A model generated the notes under the pieces. That model was not told the DNA's origin. It searched no databases and saw only the letters and a list, made by a program, of their open reading frames with translations. This document shows, piece after piece, positions 33,950 through 47,360 of a stretch of 64,000 bases of DNA; position 1 is the first letter of the stretch, and every line of letters starts with the position of its first letter. Location: contig NW_025408669.1 of NCBI RefSeq assembly GCF_020360975.1, positions 3,224,001 through 3,288,000 of the forward strand. Reading direction: 5' to 3'. The position numbers and the translations under genes are program-made. This DNA comes from Hirsutella rhossiliensis. Taxonomy: Eukaryota > Ascomycota > Sordariomycetes > Hypocreales > Ophiocordycipitaceae.

Positions 33950-36900
33950 ATACCTAAGTACTTTATTAGCCTATACTTCTTAGTAACGCTTTTATACTCT
34001 TACCCTTAAAGGTTATAAAAGCTTTAAAGAAAAAGTAAAGGTATATATCTCTTTAAATATCCTTAAAAAAGCCGTATTTAATAATAGGTTAATAGGACCT
34101 TTAAATTCCTCTCGAATTAAAGACCTTATATATAAGGTAAAAGAGAAGGAAATCCTATATAAAACCTTAGAGAATAGAAATTTCTATAGTTTTATATATA
34201 ATACTAGTACTACTAAGTATATAGTATTAAAAAAGAAATTCCTTATTAATTTTTAAACTATCTCTACTAAGGTTAATTAAGGAAAGGCATCCTATATAGT
34301 TATTAAAGGCTATAGAGATCTTCTTTTAGATTTCCGAATAATAAAAAGCTATTTATCTTAAGAAACTACCTTTTTATACCTAAATTAAGGGTAAATATTA
34401 TAAGCTAATTATATTTTAAAAATACTTATACCTTTATTAATAGCAAGGAAATTTTCCTATTAAATAACTAAGCTAATATTATATTTAAAGGGAAATAGTA
34501 AGATAACCTTTATATCTTCTCTTTAGAAATTCCTTTTTTAAGAAAAGACATTCCTATATAATATTAATAATATAAGGAATAATATAAAGGACCTTAACTT
34601 TTATTTATAGTATTTAAGGCTAGGATATATAAGTCTTAAAGCCTTACTAGAAACCTTTAAAAGATATAATAAAGATATAACTATCCCTAAGAAGGATATT
34701 ATAAAAATAAAAGAATATAAGGCTTATATTAAAGTAAAGGTAACTAATAAGAAGAATAAATCCCTATTTAATAAAGTATATAATTACCTTAATAGAGTTA
34801 CTATTAATATTTAGGGCCTTATAAGGACCCTTACTTATAATAAGTATACCTCCTTTATATCTTTTTTAGATATAAGGATAAGATATTTAGAAATATCTTA
34901 AATAAAATCTAAGGTAAAAGCCTTAGATAAATTCTTAGAATATAAAGCCTTAGTTAAAAATAACTAGGATAATATTACTATTAAGGAAGTCTTTTCGGAT
35001 AATATAAAAGAATTCCTATATAAAATAAAACCCTACTACTTAAGAAAGGGAATTAAATAATATACTAGCCCTCTTAGGACTCTTAAATTAAACGGAGTAA
35101 TAAAGAGGATTAATAGGACTATTTTAAATAAAGTCTAAGCTATTTTATTTACGGTAAAACTACCTAAATATCTATAGGGAGAAGCTGTTTTAATAGCAGC
35201 CTATTTATATAATAAGACCCCTTACTTATAAATAGGCGTCTAAACTCTTATAGAGAAGAAGGAAAATAAATCTCTAGCTTTATAAGACTTAAAGATAATT
35301 AAGACCTTTAAAAGTACTATTTATTATAAAAATAAAGACCGCTTAAATAAGCTAGAAATAAGAGCTTATAAGGGTATTATTATAGGCTATATTAAAAATG
35401 CTTATAAAATATATAACTTTTCGAAAAGAAAGGTAATAATTTCTAGAGATATTATTATCCTAGAAAATAAATTTATAGAAAATTAAAAAGAAAAAGACCT
35501 TAAGGACTTTAACTTTAATACCTTACCTTTTATAAATAAGGTCTTAGATAACTATTTATAAAGGGAACCTATATATAAAGAAGGTAATAACTCTTCTTTA
35601 AAAGAAGAGAAAATAACCCTTTTATAAAGAAGGAAGATAACTCTCTTATAAAGTAGGAAAATAACCCTCTTATAGAGAAGGAAGATAACCCTCTTATAGA
35701 AAAGGAAGATAACCCTTTATAAAAGGAAATAATCCTCTTTAAAAAGGGATTAAATAAGGATCTAAAAATCTATATTAATATACCTAAGAAGCTAAACGGA
35801 TTTTATAAAGACTATATTATATACCCTAAAATAAATGCTATATTAAATAGTAAAAGTAAAGAGATTATTTTATCTTTACTAGAAAATAAGGATCTTATAG
35901 AGCCTAAAATATTTAAATAGGCTATAAATAGCTTAGAAGCTATAAAATAGAAAAGAGCTATATTTCTAAAAATAAAAGAGCTTTTAAACTAAAATACCTA
36001 GGAGTTAAAGCCCCTTCCTAGTAATAGGGAGGCCTTAGGCGGCCGTTAAGTCTATAAAATAAAGCGGGATAATAATAATAATATTATTAAATATAAAGCC
36101 CGCTATATAGTATAAATTTAATTAGGTCTATAGCCTATATTATTTAGAAACCTTTTCTACTATAATAAGACCTAAATCTATTAAAATACTACTTATAATA
36201 GCTTTTTCTAATAATTATACTCTACTATAATATAATATAAAAAATACCTTTATATATACCGAAATAAATATAGATATTTATATAAAAATCCCTATAGGCT
36301 ATAAAAAGCTAATACTTAAAGACTAGTTTAATAAAAACTAATATAAGTATAATATTAGCTATTTATAGTTTCTAGAGCTATATAAAAAGAAAAGGCTAGT
36401 AGTAAAATTAAAGAAAGTATTATACGGCCTTAAATAAAGCTTAAAGCTCTAGTATAACTATCTTAGCTAAGATAGGAATTTTAGCCCTTTTTATAGATAA
36501 AGGGGTATTTATAAATACGTAATATAAAATAATAATAGTAATCTATATAAATAACCTCTTAATAATAGGGCCTAATAAAGGTATAATAAATAGTTTACTT
36601 AAGAAGGTAGTAGATTATATAAAGGTTTAGCCTTTAAGTAAACTAAAAGACTTCTTAGGAATATATATAATTATAAACTAAAGTAAAAAGGAAATACTTA
36701 TATCCTAGGAAAAGTATACTTATAATAAAATACGAGAATATAATAAAGAAGACTTAGGGACTTTTAATACGCTTACTATAGTAAGAGTAAAGCTTAAAGA
36801 GGCTATTATAACGCTTTTATAAAAAGAAATCCTTATTTACTAAAGGGAAATAAGGGCTCTATTATATCTAGCTATAATAAGTAGGCTAGATATTTTATAT

Positions 36901-37207
36901 ACGGTTATTTCCTATACTATATTTACTTCTAAACTAAGTAATATATATTTTAAAGCGTTAAATACTATCTAGAAATATTTAAATAAATACCCTAACTTAA
37001 GGATAATTCATTACTATAATATCCCTTATACTTATAATTTTATAAAAGGTTATTCTAACGCTAGCTAAGCGTTTAACCTTATAAATAGAAAATCCGTTTC
37101 TAGATACTATTTTTATATTTATAAAAATATTATAAGTTAGGCTAGCTAGAAGTAAAATTCTATAGCCCTATTAACCTACGAAGCTAAATTTATTGCCCTT
37201 AGTAATA
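33950..37207 (+). pseudogene. copia-B: RIPed Ty1/copia gag-pol body
   Basis: Plus-strand copia blocks follow in order: protease-like segment near 34195-34230, integrase near 34800-35440 (FLDIRIRYLEIS start; tail similar to the copia-C integrase), an acidic linker made of 24-bp repeats, and reverse transcriptase near 36100-36900 with VIYINNLLIIGP at about 36538-36570, where both catalytic Asp have become Asn through RIP. RNase H breaks off at about 37207 in YEAKFIALSN, where the copia-C LTR begins. No LTR of its own was identified, so the left boundary is approximate. Confidence 0.75.
35609..35728 (+). repeat. 24-bp coding minisatellite in the copia-B pol linker
   Basis: About five tandem units of 24 bp (phase at 35609, 35633, 35657, 35681, 35705; last one shortened), each like GAAGATAACCCTCTTATAGA plus AAG. 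In frame it encodes EDNPLIEK-type octapeptides. Units vary by RIP-like and other substitutions. It sits between integrase and reverse transcriptase. Confidence 0.85.
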
Positions 37208-37356
37208 TATAAGGAACGGTGTTCCTTCTATAAATAAAGTAGCTATAATATACTCTCCTAATTATATAAGCCAATAAGTAGTATATTAATTATAGATAAA
37301 ATCCTATATTATAGAGTAAGAATCGCTCGTTATTTTATATACTATTATATATTAAA
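37208..37356 (+). repeat. copia-C truncated 5' LTR (149 of about 568 bp)
   Basis: Begins TATAAGGAACGGTGTTCC and follows the 568-bp family up to TATATATTAAA, then jumps to internal sequence at GTTTAGAGAAAT. Confidence 0.88.
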
Positions 37357-38795
37357 GTTTAGAGAAATACCTTTATAAGGTAAAGGAAATCTATAAGGAT
37401 TTAAAACCCTATAATATAGAAATTCTAGAAGTTATCCTTATAGCATAGACTCTTAATTGCCTTAATAAGGAATTTAGAAGCTATATTATAAATATTATAT
37501 AGAGCCTTAGGTATAATTCTATAGCGTTTACCCTTAAATCCTTAATAGCTAGTCTTTTAAACGAAGCTAGAAGAATAAAAGATATAGATAAATCTTCGGA
37601 GAAAGCCTTCTTAATATAAAGGAAGCCTTAGAAATCCTATAGAAATTCTATAGATACTCCTTATTATAAGGAATGCAAAAAACCAGGGCATTTTATAGTA
37701 AATTACTATAAATTATACCTAAATAAGGCTCCTACTTATTAGGTTTTAAATAAAGGAAAAAAGGACGATAGGACTTAAATTTCTAAGAAGAGAAAATCTT
37801 CTTCTTCTTTTCCTTCTTCTTTTAAGAAGAAATCCCCTTTTAGTAGTATTTCTACTATTAATAAAAGAAGGAAGGCTTAAATTATAGAGCTAGAGTCCTA
37901 TTCGGACGATAGTAATAAGGTCTTAAATATAGCTTTATAAGAAAATATAGACCTAGATACTAACCTTATAGACCTTTCTAGGGCTCCGACCCCTATATAA
38001 ACGTCTAAGGATTTAGAGGTAATTTTAACCCTTATAAATACCCCTATAGTAGAATCTAATAAAGACTTTCTTTTAAGACCTTTAGAAGCCTTAATTCCTA
38101 GAATAAAGAAATTAGTTTTAAAGGTAAGAGAAGGAGGATTTCCTAGTTATAAGAATAAAAGGATCTTTAATTTTATTTATAATACTAGAGCTACTAAGCA
38201 TATAGTATTAAATAAGAATTTCCTTATTAACTATAAAGAAATTAAGTCTAAAGTTTACTAGGGAAAAGATTCCTTTATATTAGTAAAAGGAAAGGGGGAC
38301 TTAGTATTTAAGTTCCCGTATAATCGTAAAAGGTATATCCTTTAAGACTACTTTTATATACCTAAATTAAGGGTAAATATACTATCCTAATCTTATTTTA
38401 ATAATACCTATGCCTTAATAAGAGGAAATAAAGTCCTTTTATTAGATAATAAGGCTAAGGTCCTTACTAAAGGATTTCTTAGAAATAAATTATATTATAT
38501 TCTTATAGAACCTTTATTAAAAAGCTAATTAATCCTTATTATATCTTTAAAGGTAAAGGATATAGATTTTTATACTTAGTACTTACGCTTATGGCATATA
38601 AATAGTAGGGCTATTTTATAAATATTAAAAAGATATAATAAGGATATAAAAATACCTTTAAAAAGGGAAAATAAAATAAGATAATACGAAATATATATTA
38701 GAGCTAAAGTAATAAATAAGGTTAATAAACAACCTTTATATAAGTCTTATACCTATTTAGAAAAAATAGTATTAGATATTTAGGGGCTAATTAAA
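37357..38795 (+). pseudogene. copia-C gag and protease remnant
   Basis: Plus strand. A zinc knuckle is legible at about 37660-37710 as YYKECKKPGHFIVNYY, i.e. CX2CX4HX4C with the first and last Cys changed to Tyr (TGY to TAY). A protease motif follows at about 38170-38215 as FIYNTRATKHIVLN, where the catalytic Asp of D-T/S-G is now Asn. Both changes are those RIP makes on the non-coding strand. Several TAA/TAG stops break the frame. Confidence 0.75.
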
Positions 38796-39383
38796 GTGCC
38801 TACTTATAATAAATATTACTATTATATTTCTTTCCTAGATATAGGAACCCGATATCTAGAAATATACCTTCTTCGAAAAAAGGGGGAAGCTTTAGATAGG
38901 TTCCTAGAATTTAAAAATAGGGTAGAAAATAACCTTAAAAATACTATAATTAAAGAAGCATTTTCTAATAATACTAAAGAATTTATATATAAAATAAAGC
39001 TCTATTACGAAAAAGAAGGAATTACCTTTAATTTTAGTCCTCCTAGGACGCTAGAATCTAATAGTAGAATAAAAAGAATAAATCGTACTATATTAAAAAA
39101 AGTACGAGCTCTTTTATTTACTACTAGGCTTCTTAAATATCTATATAAAGAAGCTGTTTTAATAGCTACCTATTTATATAATAGATTACCGCATTCTACG
39201 ACAGGATTTAAAAGTCCTATAGAAAAGAAGGATAATATAATACTACCCTTTAAGACCTTAAATAAAATTAAGACCTTCGGAAGCCTTATATATTATAAGA
39301 ATAAAAACCTTAAAGATAAGCTAGATAATAGAGCTTTTAAGGGAGTAATAGTAGGCTATTTAGAAAATATATATAAAATCTAG
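38796..39383 (+). pseudogene. copia-C integrase core, surviving 195-aa ORF
   Basis: The longest ATG-started frame of the RIP block. It contains the Ty1/copia integrase core: ISFLDIGTRYLEIY (first Asp), a second acidic position in AFSNNTKEFIYK where Asp has become Asn, and the third block with NSRIKRINRTIL, where the catalytic Glu has become Lys. The C-terminal KAFGS-like block reads KIKTFGSLIYY, followed by FKGVIVGYLEN. So the frame is open but the active site is lost. It ends at a TAG that was probably a Trp or Gln codon. A neighbour-driven start is not meaningful; the Met is internal to pol. Confidence 0.8.
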
Positions 39384-41400
39384 GATTTTACTAAGAGAAA
39401 GATTACTATCTTTAAAGATATTACTATACTAAAGAATAAATTTATAAGAAATCTAGAAATTTCTAGTAGTAATAATACCTTTGATTTTAATTCTATTCCG
39501 AATAAAGATAAGCTAGAAAGCTATATCCCTATAGAGGAAGATACTAAAGAACCTAGAGATAAAAGTCCCTTACCTTTTATAGAAGAAGAGTCTTTAAATA
39601 ACGATCTTATTCTTACTACTAGTAAAATAGTAATAGAATTACCTAAGAAGCTAGAAGGGTTTAATTCTAACTATATCGAATACCCTAACGTTAATTTATT
39701 TCTAAACTACGATTTTATAGGGTTAATTCTAGCTAGTATAGAAAATTAGGATCTAATAATTCTAAAGACCTATAAATAGGCAATAAATAGCCCTAAAGTA
39801 GTATTTTAAAAAGAAGCTATAATTAAGGAAATTATCTAGCTAGTTAAATATAAACCTAAGGAATTTTCCTACCTCCTTAGGGATAGGGAGGCTATAGGAG
39901 GCGGCTAGGTTTATACTATTAAGAAGGATAGTTAGAATAATATAATAAAATATAAAGCCCGTTTTATAATATAGGGATTTAAGTAGATCTATAGCTTAGA
40001 TTTCCTAGATACCTTCTTAACTATAGCTAGACCTAAATCTATTAGAATTTTACTTATTTTAGCTATTATCTATAAATTTAAAGCTTTATAAATAGATATA
40101 ATAAATGCCTTCGTATATACCGATATAGATAGTAAAGTATATATCGATCTTCTTATAGGCTACGAAGAATACGCTCTTAAAGAATATTATTTAAAATATA
40201 GATTAGCTTATAGAGCTAAAGGAATTAAATTAACTAAATTCCTAGACCTATATAAAACCGGTTAAATTAAAGAAAAGCTAAAGAAAGTATTATATAGCCT
40301 AAAATAAAGTCCTAAGCTCTAGTATAATTATTTAAAATTATACTAAATAAACTCAGATTTCTTCCTCTTTTAATAAATAAAGGAGTATTTATAAATAAGG
40401 ACTATAGTATAGCCTTAGTAATTTACGTCGACGACTTTCTTATAGTAGGGCCCTTTAAATCTATAATAGAAGAAAGATTATTTAAAGAATTATCTAAATT
40501 CCTAGATTTTACTTCTTAGGAGATATAAAAGACTTCTTAGGTCTAAATATTATAATAAACCGAGAAACTAAAGAGCTATATATATCCTAAGAAAATTATA
40601 CCTTAAATAAATTAAAGGAATTTAATAAAGAAGGTTTAGGAACTTCGAATTTACTTACTATAGTAGGCTTTAAGCTTATAAAAGTAAAGGAATTACCTTC
40701 TAAGGAAGATATATTATAATTTTAAAAAGAAATAGGATCTCTATTATACTTAGCCTTATTTACTAGGCTAGATATCTTATATTCTATAATTCCCTATACT
40801 AGATTCGCGGCTAAGCCTAACTAAACGTATTTTAAGGCTTTAAATATAATTTAGAAATATTTAAATAAATTCCCTAGCCTAAAGATTAAATATAACTATA
40901 ATATCCCTTTTACCTATCTATTTATATAGGGTTTTACTAACTCTAGCTAGGCGTCGGATTTAACGGACGGAAAATCTTTTTCTAGTTACCGTTTTTATAT
41001 ATATAATAATATAATAAGCTAGGCTTACTCTAAGTAGAAAGCCGTTGCCCTTTCTACCTATAAAGTAAAGTATATTAGCCTTAAGGAGGTAAAAAAAGAA
41101 GCTATTTATTTAAATATGCTTTTTAAAAATATTACTAAGGATCTATCTATTAAGATTCCTAATACTATACCTCTTATTTTAACGGATAATACTACTACTA
41201 TTAAATTAGTAGAAAATCTAGAATTTTATAAAAGGTCTAAGTATATAAGATTAGCCTATTACTATACTAGAACTAGTATAAGAGAAGGGGAAATTAAAGT
41301 CTTTTATATTAAATTAAAAGATAATATAGCTAATATTTTTACGAAGGAATTAAGACTTAGATTACTCTATAAATTTAAAGACGATCTATCCTTAATATAA
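39384..41400 (+). pseudogene. copia-C reverse transcriptase and RNase H
   Basis: The reverse transcriptase box VIYVDDFLIVGP at about 40417-40452 keeps both Asp, unlike every other RT copy in the block, because GTCGACGAC contains CG and no CA/TG target. RNase H ends in the 94-residue ORF 41116-41400: LILTDNTTTIKLVEN (Asp), KRSKYIRLAYYYTR, IKLKDNIANIFTKEL (Asp). Other parts are broken by TAA/TAG. The order and wording are Ty1/copia. Confidence 0.82.
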
Positions 41401-41771
41401 GTTCCTAAGTAATTAAAAGGGGTTTTTAGATATTTCTTATACTTTCTATATCTTTCCTTTACTAGGTTTTTCCTTTTTAGGTTTCTTAGAGAAATATTTA
41501 CTAGGTTTTTATCTATTAAGATTCTCCTAGCAATAATAGGTTTTACCTTATATAAGGTTATCCTATAAATAATTATTATAACTATAGATTTTTCCTACTA
41601 TAGGTTTTTCTATTAGTATATACCTAAGGATTTTTTTCCTAAGAAAGAATAGGTTTTTATATATCCTATTAAGGTATAAGAATAGTTTTCCTAAATTAGG
41701 GTTTTACCCTATATATATACTACTATAAATAAATTAGTAAAGAGTATATAAATCTACTCTTTAAGGGAGGC

Positions 41772-42329
41772 TATAAGGAATAGTATTCTTACTATAAATA
41801 AAGTAGCTATAATATACTCTCCCGATTATATAAGCTAATAAGTAGTATATTAATTATAGATAAAATCCTATATTATAGAATAAGAATCGCTCGTTATTTT
41901 ATATATTATTATATATTAAACGGGTTGCCGGATTAGGAATCGAAGAAATAGAGCTAGCTCAGAATGCTAGCTAAGACCTCTTAAGAACACCGGCATAACT
42001 AACCTCCTTTAAATACGAATATTAGTAGAACTAAGATACTTCTTAATATACTTAAGGTATTACTAAATTCCTTAGTCTTAGGGCTATACGGCAGCCTAAA
42101 TCTAGTCCTAAAAGGTTCTTCCGTTTAGCTATAATTATCTATATAAGATAGTATATCCGCTAGTAGATAAAAAAAGAATTATTAACTTTAATACCTCTTC
42201 TATATCCTAATATATTACTAATAAATTCTATGAAAAGCCCTACCTTATACTCCTTCTTCCCCTTTATTACGTATTCTTACGTAATTCCTTAATTTCCTAA
42301 AATTCCGCTTTTACTTATATACCTTAAGA
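41772..42329 (+). repeat. copia-C 3' LTR (558 bp)
   Basis: Begins TATAAGGAATAGTATTC and ends ATACCTTAAGA. It lacks about 10 bp in the stretch after GGGTTGCCGG relative to the solo LTRs. Confidence 0.9.
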
Positions 42330-44650
42330 ATAATTTAAGGAAGTAAGATAAGTATTAAATAAGATAAAACGGTCCCTTTTAAGTAGTATTACGCTTAAAG
42401 TAGTTTAGGGTATATAGGATTAAGACTTTAAATAGAATCGTACTTAATAAGATAATCTTAAGAGAGTATTTAAAGGAGTTTAAAAAGGATAAGGAAGGTT
42501 AATAGTACTTTACTAAGGATAACTAGTTACTTTAAAATAAGATTACTTTTAATAAGAAGAGGAAGGAAGAAATAATAAATAAAGTAAATAATTTACTCCT
42601 TTTATTAAGTAAAGAAGCCTTAAATTAAATAGTATTATAGTTATAATAACTCTTTAATAAACCTTAGAAGGATTAAAGCTAAGGAAAGAAAGAAAAGTAA
42701 TTATAAATACCTAAGAAAGGCCTAAGGTATATAATTAAGGTTTAGCTATTATAGCTTAGTAAAGTAAAAAAGGATCTTAATATAAGAGCCTTAAAGACGC
42801 TAATTTAATAAGAAAAGGAAGAGGTAAAAAAGAGCTAAAAAGGAAAAAGCAGTAAAAATAAAAATCTATAACTATTATAAGAAGTATATTAAAACCTAAC
42901 TAGTAACTAAGGTACTATCTAACTATTTAATTAAAGGACGACTATAGTAGCTAAGATATTTAGAAGCGCTTTAATTACTATTTTATCTTTTTAAGTTTTT
43001 TACTTAAAGTTCCTTAAGTAAATAAAGATAATATTTCCTACCTTTTCCTAATAATAACCTACTTATTACTACTTTAAAGAAGATAAATAAAGATATAATT
43101 AAATAATAAAGTAAGAAAATAAATATTCTTACTATTAACCTTCTTTAAAAATAGGATTTTTTACTTTATAGATAAAGATATCTATTCTATATTATAAAAT
43201 AAGAGACCTATTATAGTAAAAATAAACGCGCTTATAAGATATATTTTAATATATTTTTAACTTATTAAATTAAATATATATAACCTTAAGAGAAAAACTT
43301 TTACTACTAAAAATAGCGATTAAATAAGGCTACTTACTCTTAGTAAACCTACTATAGACTATTATAAAGCGACCTTAAAGACTATTTAATTATTACTTAA
43401 GAGAGAGCTTATTAAACCTATATAATCTCTTTTTAAGTAAAATAGGTATAAGGTTAATTTCCTTTTTTTCTATTAAATCCTTAATAAGACTAAAGGGATT
43501 AAAGATATTATAAATAAGATAAGGAGCGGTCTTATTACTAATATACCTATTATAAAATTTATTAGTCTTAAAATTAATATAGAAATTATAACCGTATATA
43601 TAGTTAGCGAATCTATTAAGGTTATAAGTAGCTCTACGGTATTTAATGAAGTACTACTATTTATAAATAAGCGCCTTAGTTAAATCCTAAATATAGTTAG
43701 CTTAAGAGCCGCTAATAGTACTTAAAGGGAGTTATACTTATAAAAAGGAAATATAATATACTTATAAGTAAAAGTTATAGTTATTTAATAAGTTTAAATA
43801 TACCCTTAATAAAAGTAAGGGTTATAAGTTTTATATAAAGTAATTAAGACTACTTAAGAGTATTCTTACCGCTTTAAACTAAGCTAAGAAAAGAAGTATT
43901 TATATAGATAAGTAATTTCTATAAAGATATAGGTTACTAGCTAACGTTTATAATAAAGGGTATAAAAGATAATTTAATTATACTAACCTAGCGTGCTCTT
44001 AGAAAGTAAGAGAGAGGAGAGCTACTATATAGTTTAATCTTTAAGATATTAAGAGCTTTTAATAGAACCTATAACTAAAAGGCAATTTTTATATAAATTA
44101 AAAACCCTTAGTAACTAATATTATTTTTATTATAGACCTAGGTCTTAAAGTAGCTATAGATCTATAAAAGAAGATAGTTAAAATAAGCTAAGTAAGATTA
44201 AATAAGTTAAATAGTTATTACTTAAAAGTACTTTATATAAAAAGAAAAGACCTTAGTATAATAATTCTAAGTAAAAAGAGTAGTAGTAATAAGGGAAAGT
44301 TATAGAAAAGTAGTTAAAGAAAGGTTAACTATATTTAGTAGCTCTTTAGTTTTAAGTTTAATAGTCTTATAAGATATTATAAAAAAAAGAGGTAGTCGTA
44401 AAAAAAAAGATAAAAGGTAGCGGTTTAAAGAAATAAAGAAGATAGAAAAGAGAAAAGGAATAAAAGGAATAAAAAAATAAAGAAGGGGAAAAAAAAGCAG
44501 AGATTAAATAGCTCCTTAATTAATAACTAGTAAAAGAAGCTATTTAAGCGTAACCCTTAAATACGCCTAAGACCTTACTACTATAGAGGCTAGCTAAAGT
44601 AACTAATAACCGCGTGCTTTAATAACTATTTATTCTTCTTACTATACCCT
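42330..44650 (+). other. RIPed remnants, possibly pogo-like C-terminus
   Basis: About 2.3 kb with no LTR pair. 42540-42960 on the plus strand reads as a Lys/Glu-rich coiled coil ending in Lys/Arg-rich text after Gln is restored at stops, similar in kind to pogo/Fot1 transposase tails; this is weak. 43160-44600 reads as a partly open plus-strand frame without recognisable motifs. I cannot name either with confidence. Confidence 0.35.
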
Positions 44651-44676
44651 CCTTCTTCCTTCCTTTTTCTTCCTTT

Positions 44677-44700
44677 TATATATATATATATATATATATA
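44677..44700. repeat. (TA)12 microsatellite
   Basis: An uninterrupted 24-base TA run inside a pyrimidine-rich stretch; a shorter TA run lies at about 44751-44764. RIP may have created it from a TG/CA repeat. Confidence 0.85.
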
Positions 44701-44859
44701 CTTTATACGCTTCCTTACTTATAATAATCCCTTTTATTAATATAACTCTTATATATATATATATAACCCTCTTAGCCTCTTAGCGTTATAACTTAAAACT
44801 ACTTACCTTAACTATTTAATCTTAACTTCTCTCTTTCTTTTACTTACTTTACCCTTTCC

Positions 44860-47360
44860 TAGGATATAGCGGCGAACTTAAATAGTATCTTAGGCCTAGC
44901 TATAGACCTCCTTAAAGATAAAGCTCTATTTAACTAAGGATATTACCTTAAGGTATAAAAAGAAGCTATAGGAATTATACTTCCTAAGTAAAATAAGCTA
45001 AACTATACTATCCTTAAGGCCTATAAGGTTATAAGTCTACTTAACTACTTAGGAAAGGTCCTCGAAAAGCTATATACTACCTAGCTAAGCTATTTAGCTA
45101 ATATAGCTAGGCTTTTAAACCCTATACAGCTAAGGGGACGAAAATAATAGTTAGCTATAAATATAGCCTTCCTCCTTTTATACTATATTTAAAAGAAGTA
45201 GGAGTCTAATAAGAAGGCTATTACTAGTACCTTCTTATTAAATATAAAGGGCGCCTTTAATTTTATATTAAAGGAATAGCTTATAAAGGTCCTAAGGGAC
45301 TTAAACCTTAATAAGGCCCTTATAAGCTAGGTAGACTACGTTCTTACTAAAAGGGAGATCTAGCTAGCCTTTAAAGAGTAAGTCTAGCCCCTTATAGACC
45401 TAGTAATAAGGGTGCTTTAAGGGTCTCTTATTAGCCTTATTTTATTCCTCTTATATATAAGAGGGAGACTAGCGGCTAAGGGATACTAGCTATTTTATAT
45501 AGATAACTTTAGTATCTTTATAACGTTAACCTTAGCTAAGAAGAACGTTCGGTAGCTAAAAGTAATAGCTATTAACTTATTTAAATAAGCTAAAGACTAA
45601 GGGGTTTACTTTAACCCCTTAAAGATAGAACTTATTTACTTTAATAAGTAACGGTAGCTTATTTTAAAGGGTATAATAGTAAGAGGCTTATTTTTTAAGG
45701 TAAAGCCCTTAGTATAGTAGCTAGGGGTCTTCTTTAACTCTAGGCTCCTATTTAAATAATATATTAAGTAAAAGGTAGCCTTTATATAAGCTACTTTTAA
45801 AAGACTATCTTACCTAACCTCTATATAAAAAGGCCTATTATTTAAAGCCTTTAAATAGCTTTACTAAGCCTACGTAACCTCTATAATAAATTATAGGGCC
45901 TAGCTTTAGTATAAGGGGCCTAAGACCCTTAAGAGCTTAATAAAGCTTTTTTAAAGGCTTTAAAACTAAGCTCTTTTAAAGGTCTTAAGGGCCTTTAAAG
46001 GATCCCTTATTAAGGCTTTAAAAGCTAAAGTAGCCCTACCGCTACTAAAGGTATAATTTAAAAGGGCATGCCTCTCCTATACCCTTTTAACCTTATACTT
46101 CTTACTTAGTTACCCTATAAAGTAAGCTTACGACCTAGCTATATAAGACGACCTCGCTAACTTAGGCTTTAACTTAAGGGCCTTAAGCTATATTAAGCTA
46201 TATATATAGCTCTTCCGCCTCCTTAAAAGTCTAGTAGCTCTTATAGGACCTAATTATAACTTAGAAAGAAGGAAAGCTAGCTAGGAGCCCTTATAGGCCT
46301 TAGAGCCTAAGGCCTTTATTATAATAATAAAGGCCCTTAAGCCCTTAGCTAAGAAGTAGTACTAATACTTCTTAGCTAGCTTAGCTAGCCTAGAAGACTT
46401 TAGGTTATAGCCCTTAGCCTTTTATATTAATAGCTTTAAAGGGTGCTTTAAGGGACCCTTTATAAAGACTAACGCTTACTCCTTTTATAAAGTAAGCTTA
46501 GAAAATAAGCTTATTAAAGTATACTATAAGAACCTAAGGCCCTTAATTAAAGTAGCTAATATAGAGCTATTTGCGATACTAAGGGTCTTAAAAGACTTAG
46601 CTAAGAGGCCTTAGCCCTTAAGGCTTAGCCCCCTTAACCCCCTTATAGATATTTATATCTTTATAAATAGCTAAGCTATTATAAGGAAGGTTATAGGTTT
46701 CTTAGACCTAGCTATATATATTAAAAGGCTCTTATTTAGCTTAAAAGCCTTTTATAATATATAGCTATATTAATACCTTAGCTACCTAAGGATCTTTAGT
46801 AATAAGCTTACTAACTAGCTAGCTAAAATAGGCTTAAGGGCCCTTACCTAAGGGACCCCCTTAGTCTTTATTAGCTACTTATAAAGAAAGGTCTAGTAAG
46901 CTACTAAGGACTATTAAAAGGGACTCTAGGCTATTAAAGCGGCTAAAGGCCCTAGAGCTAAGGGCTTAGGTAAATACTATATATTTATTTAAATAACCCC
47001 CCGCCTAGCCCTTAGCCTAGAAAAGGACCTTATAAGGAGGCCTAGGCCGACCCTCTTAGCCTTTTACTAGCTCCTCTTTAAAGCTAGCTTCTTATTTTCC
47101 TTTTTAAAAAAGACTAATAAGGTAAACTAAGATAACTACCGCTATAGCTAAGGAAGGTATATAGCTAGGCACCTTATCTTAAGGTGCTTAAACTATAAAA
47201 GGGAAATAGAGGTCCTTTACTAGACTTCTAAGAAATAGGAGGGGGCCCTTAACCTACTTATTCTTTATAGCTTTAAGGAAGGAAGGGAAGCCCTTTTAAC
47301 CCTCTTAGCTAAAATAGAGATAGGGATAGCTAAGTAGCTCGAAAAGGAGTAACCTAAGGG
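44860..47360 (+). pseudogene. Tad1-like LINE, ORF2 with RT and RNase H, RIPed
   Basis: Plus-strand blocks of a non-LTR retrotransposon are legible. The RT opening reads like a Y-R-x-I-S-L-L...G-K-x-L-E-K block (ACTTAGGAAAGGTCCTCGAAAAG near 45043). A QMGGRK-type block reads QLRGRK near 45127. A DIKGAFN-like block is near 45240. The catalytic box is FYIDNFSIF at about 45491-45520, with the second Asp changed to Asn. An RNase H domain follows (FIDSQAAIRKV-like at about 46650-46690; GNKLTNQLAK near 46800-46825). LTRs are absent. A 5' ORF1 and a poly-A tail were not identified. Stops are of RIP type. Confidence 0.78.

Larger units (their letters stand above)
37208..42329 (+). mobile_element. copia-C: RIPed Ty1/copia element with truncated 5' LTR
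   Basis: The 5' LTR survives only as its first 149 bp (37208-37356); the rest and the start of gag are deleted. The 3' LTR at 41772-42329 is complete (558 bp), preceded by a polypurine tract AAGGGAGG (41764-41770). Plus-strand order is zinc knuckle, protease, integrase, reverse transcriptase, RNase H. RIP is heavy but patchier than in the neighbours, and two long ORFs survive. It was inserted into the RNase H region of copia-B. No clear target duplication (TAATA left, ATAAT right). Confidence 0.85.

Noticed and set aside
44677..44764. TA-rich tracts considered as a centromere or replication origin
   Set aside because: Only short microsatellites; the surrounding AT-richness is explained by RIP.
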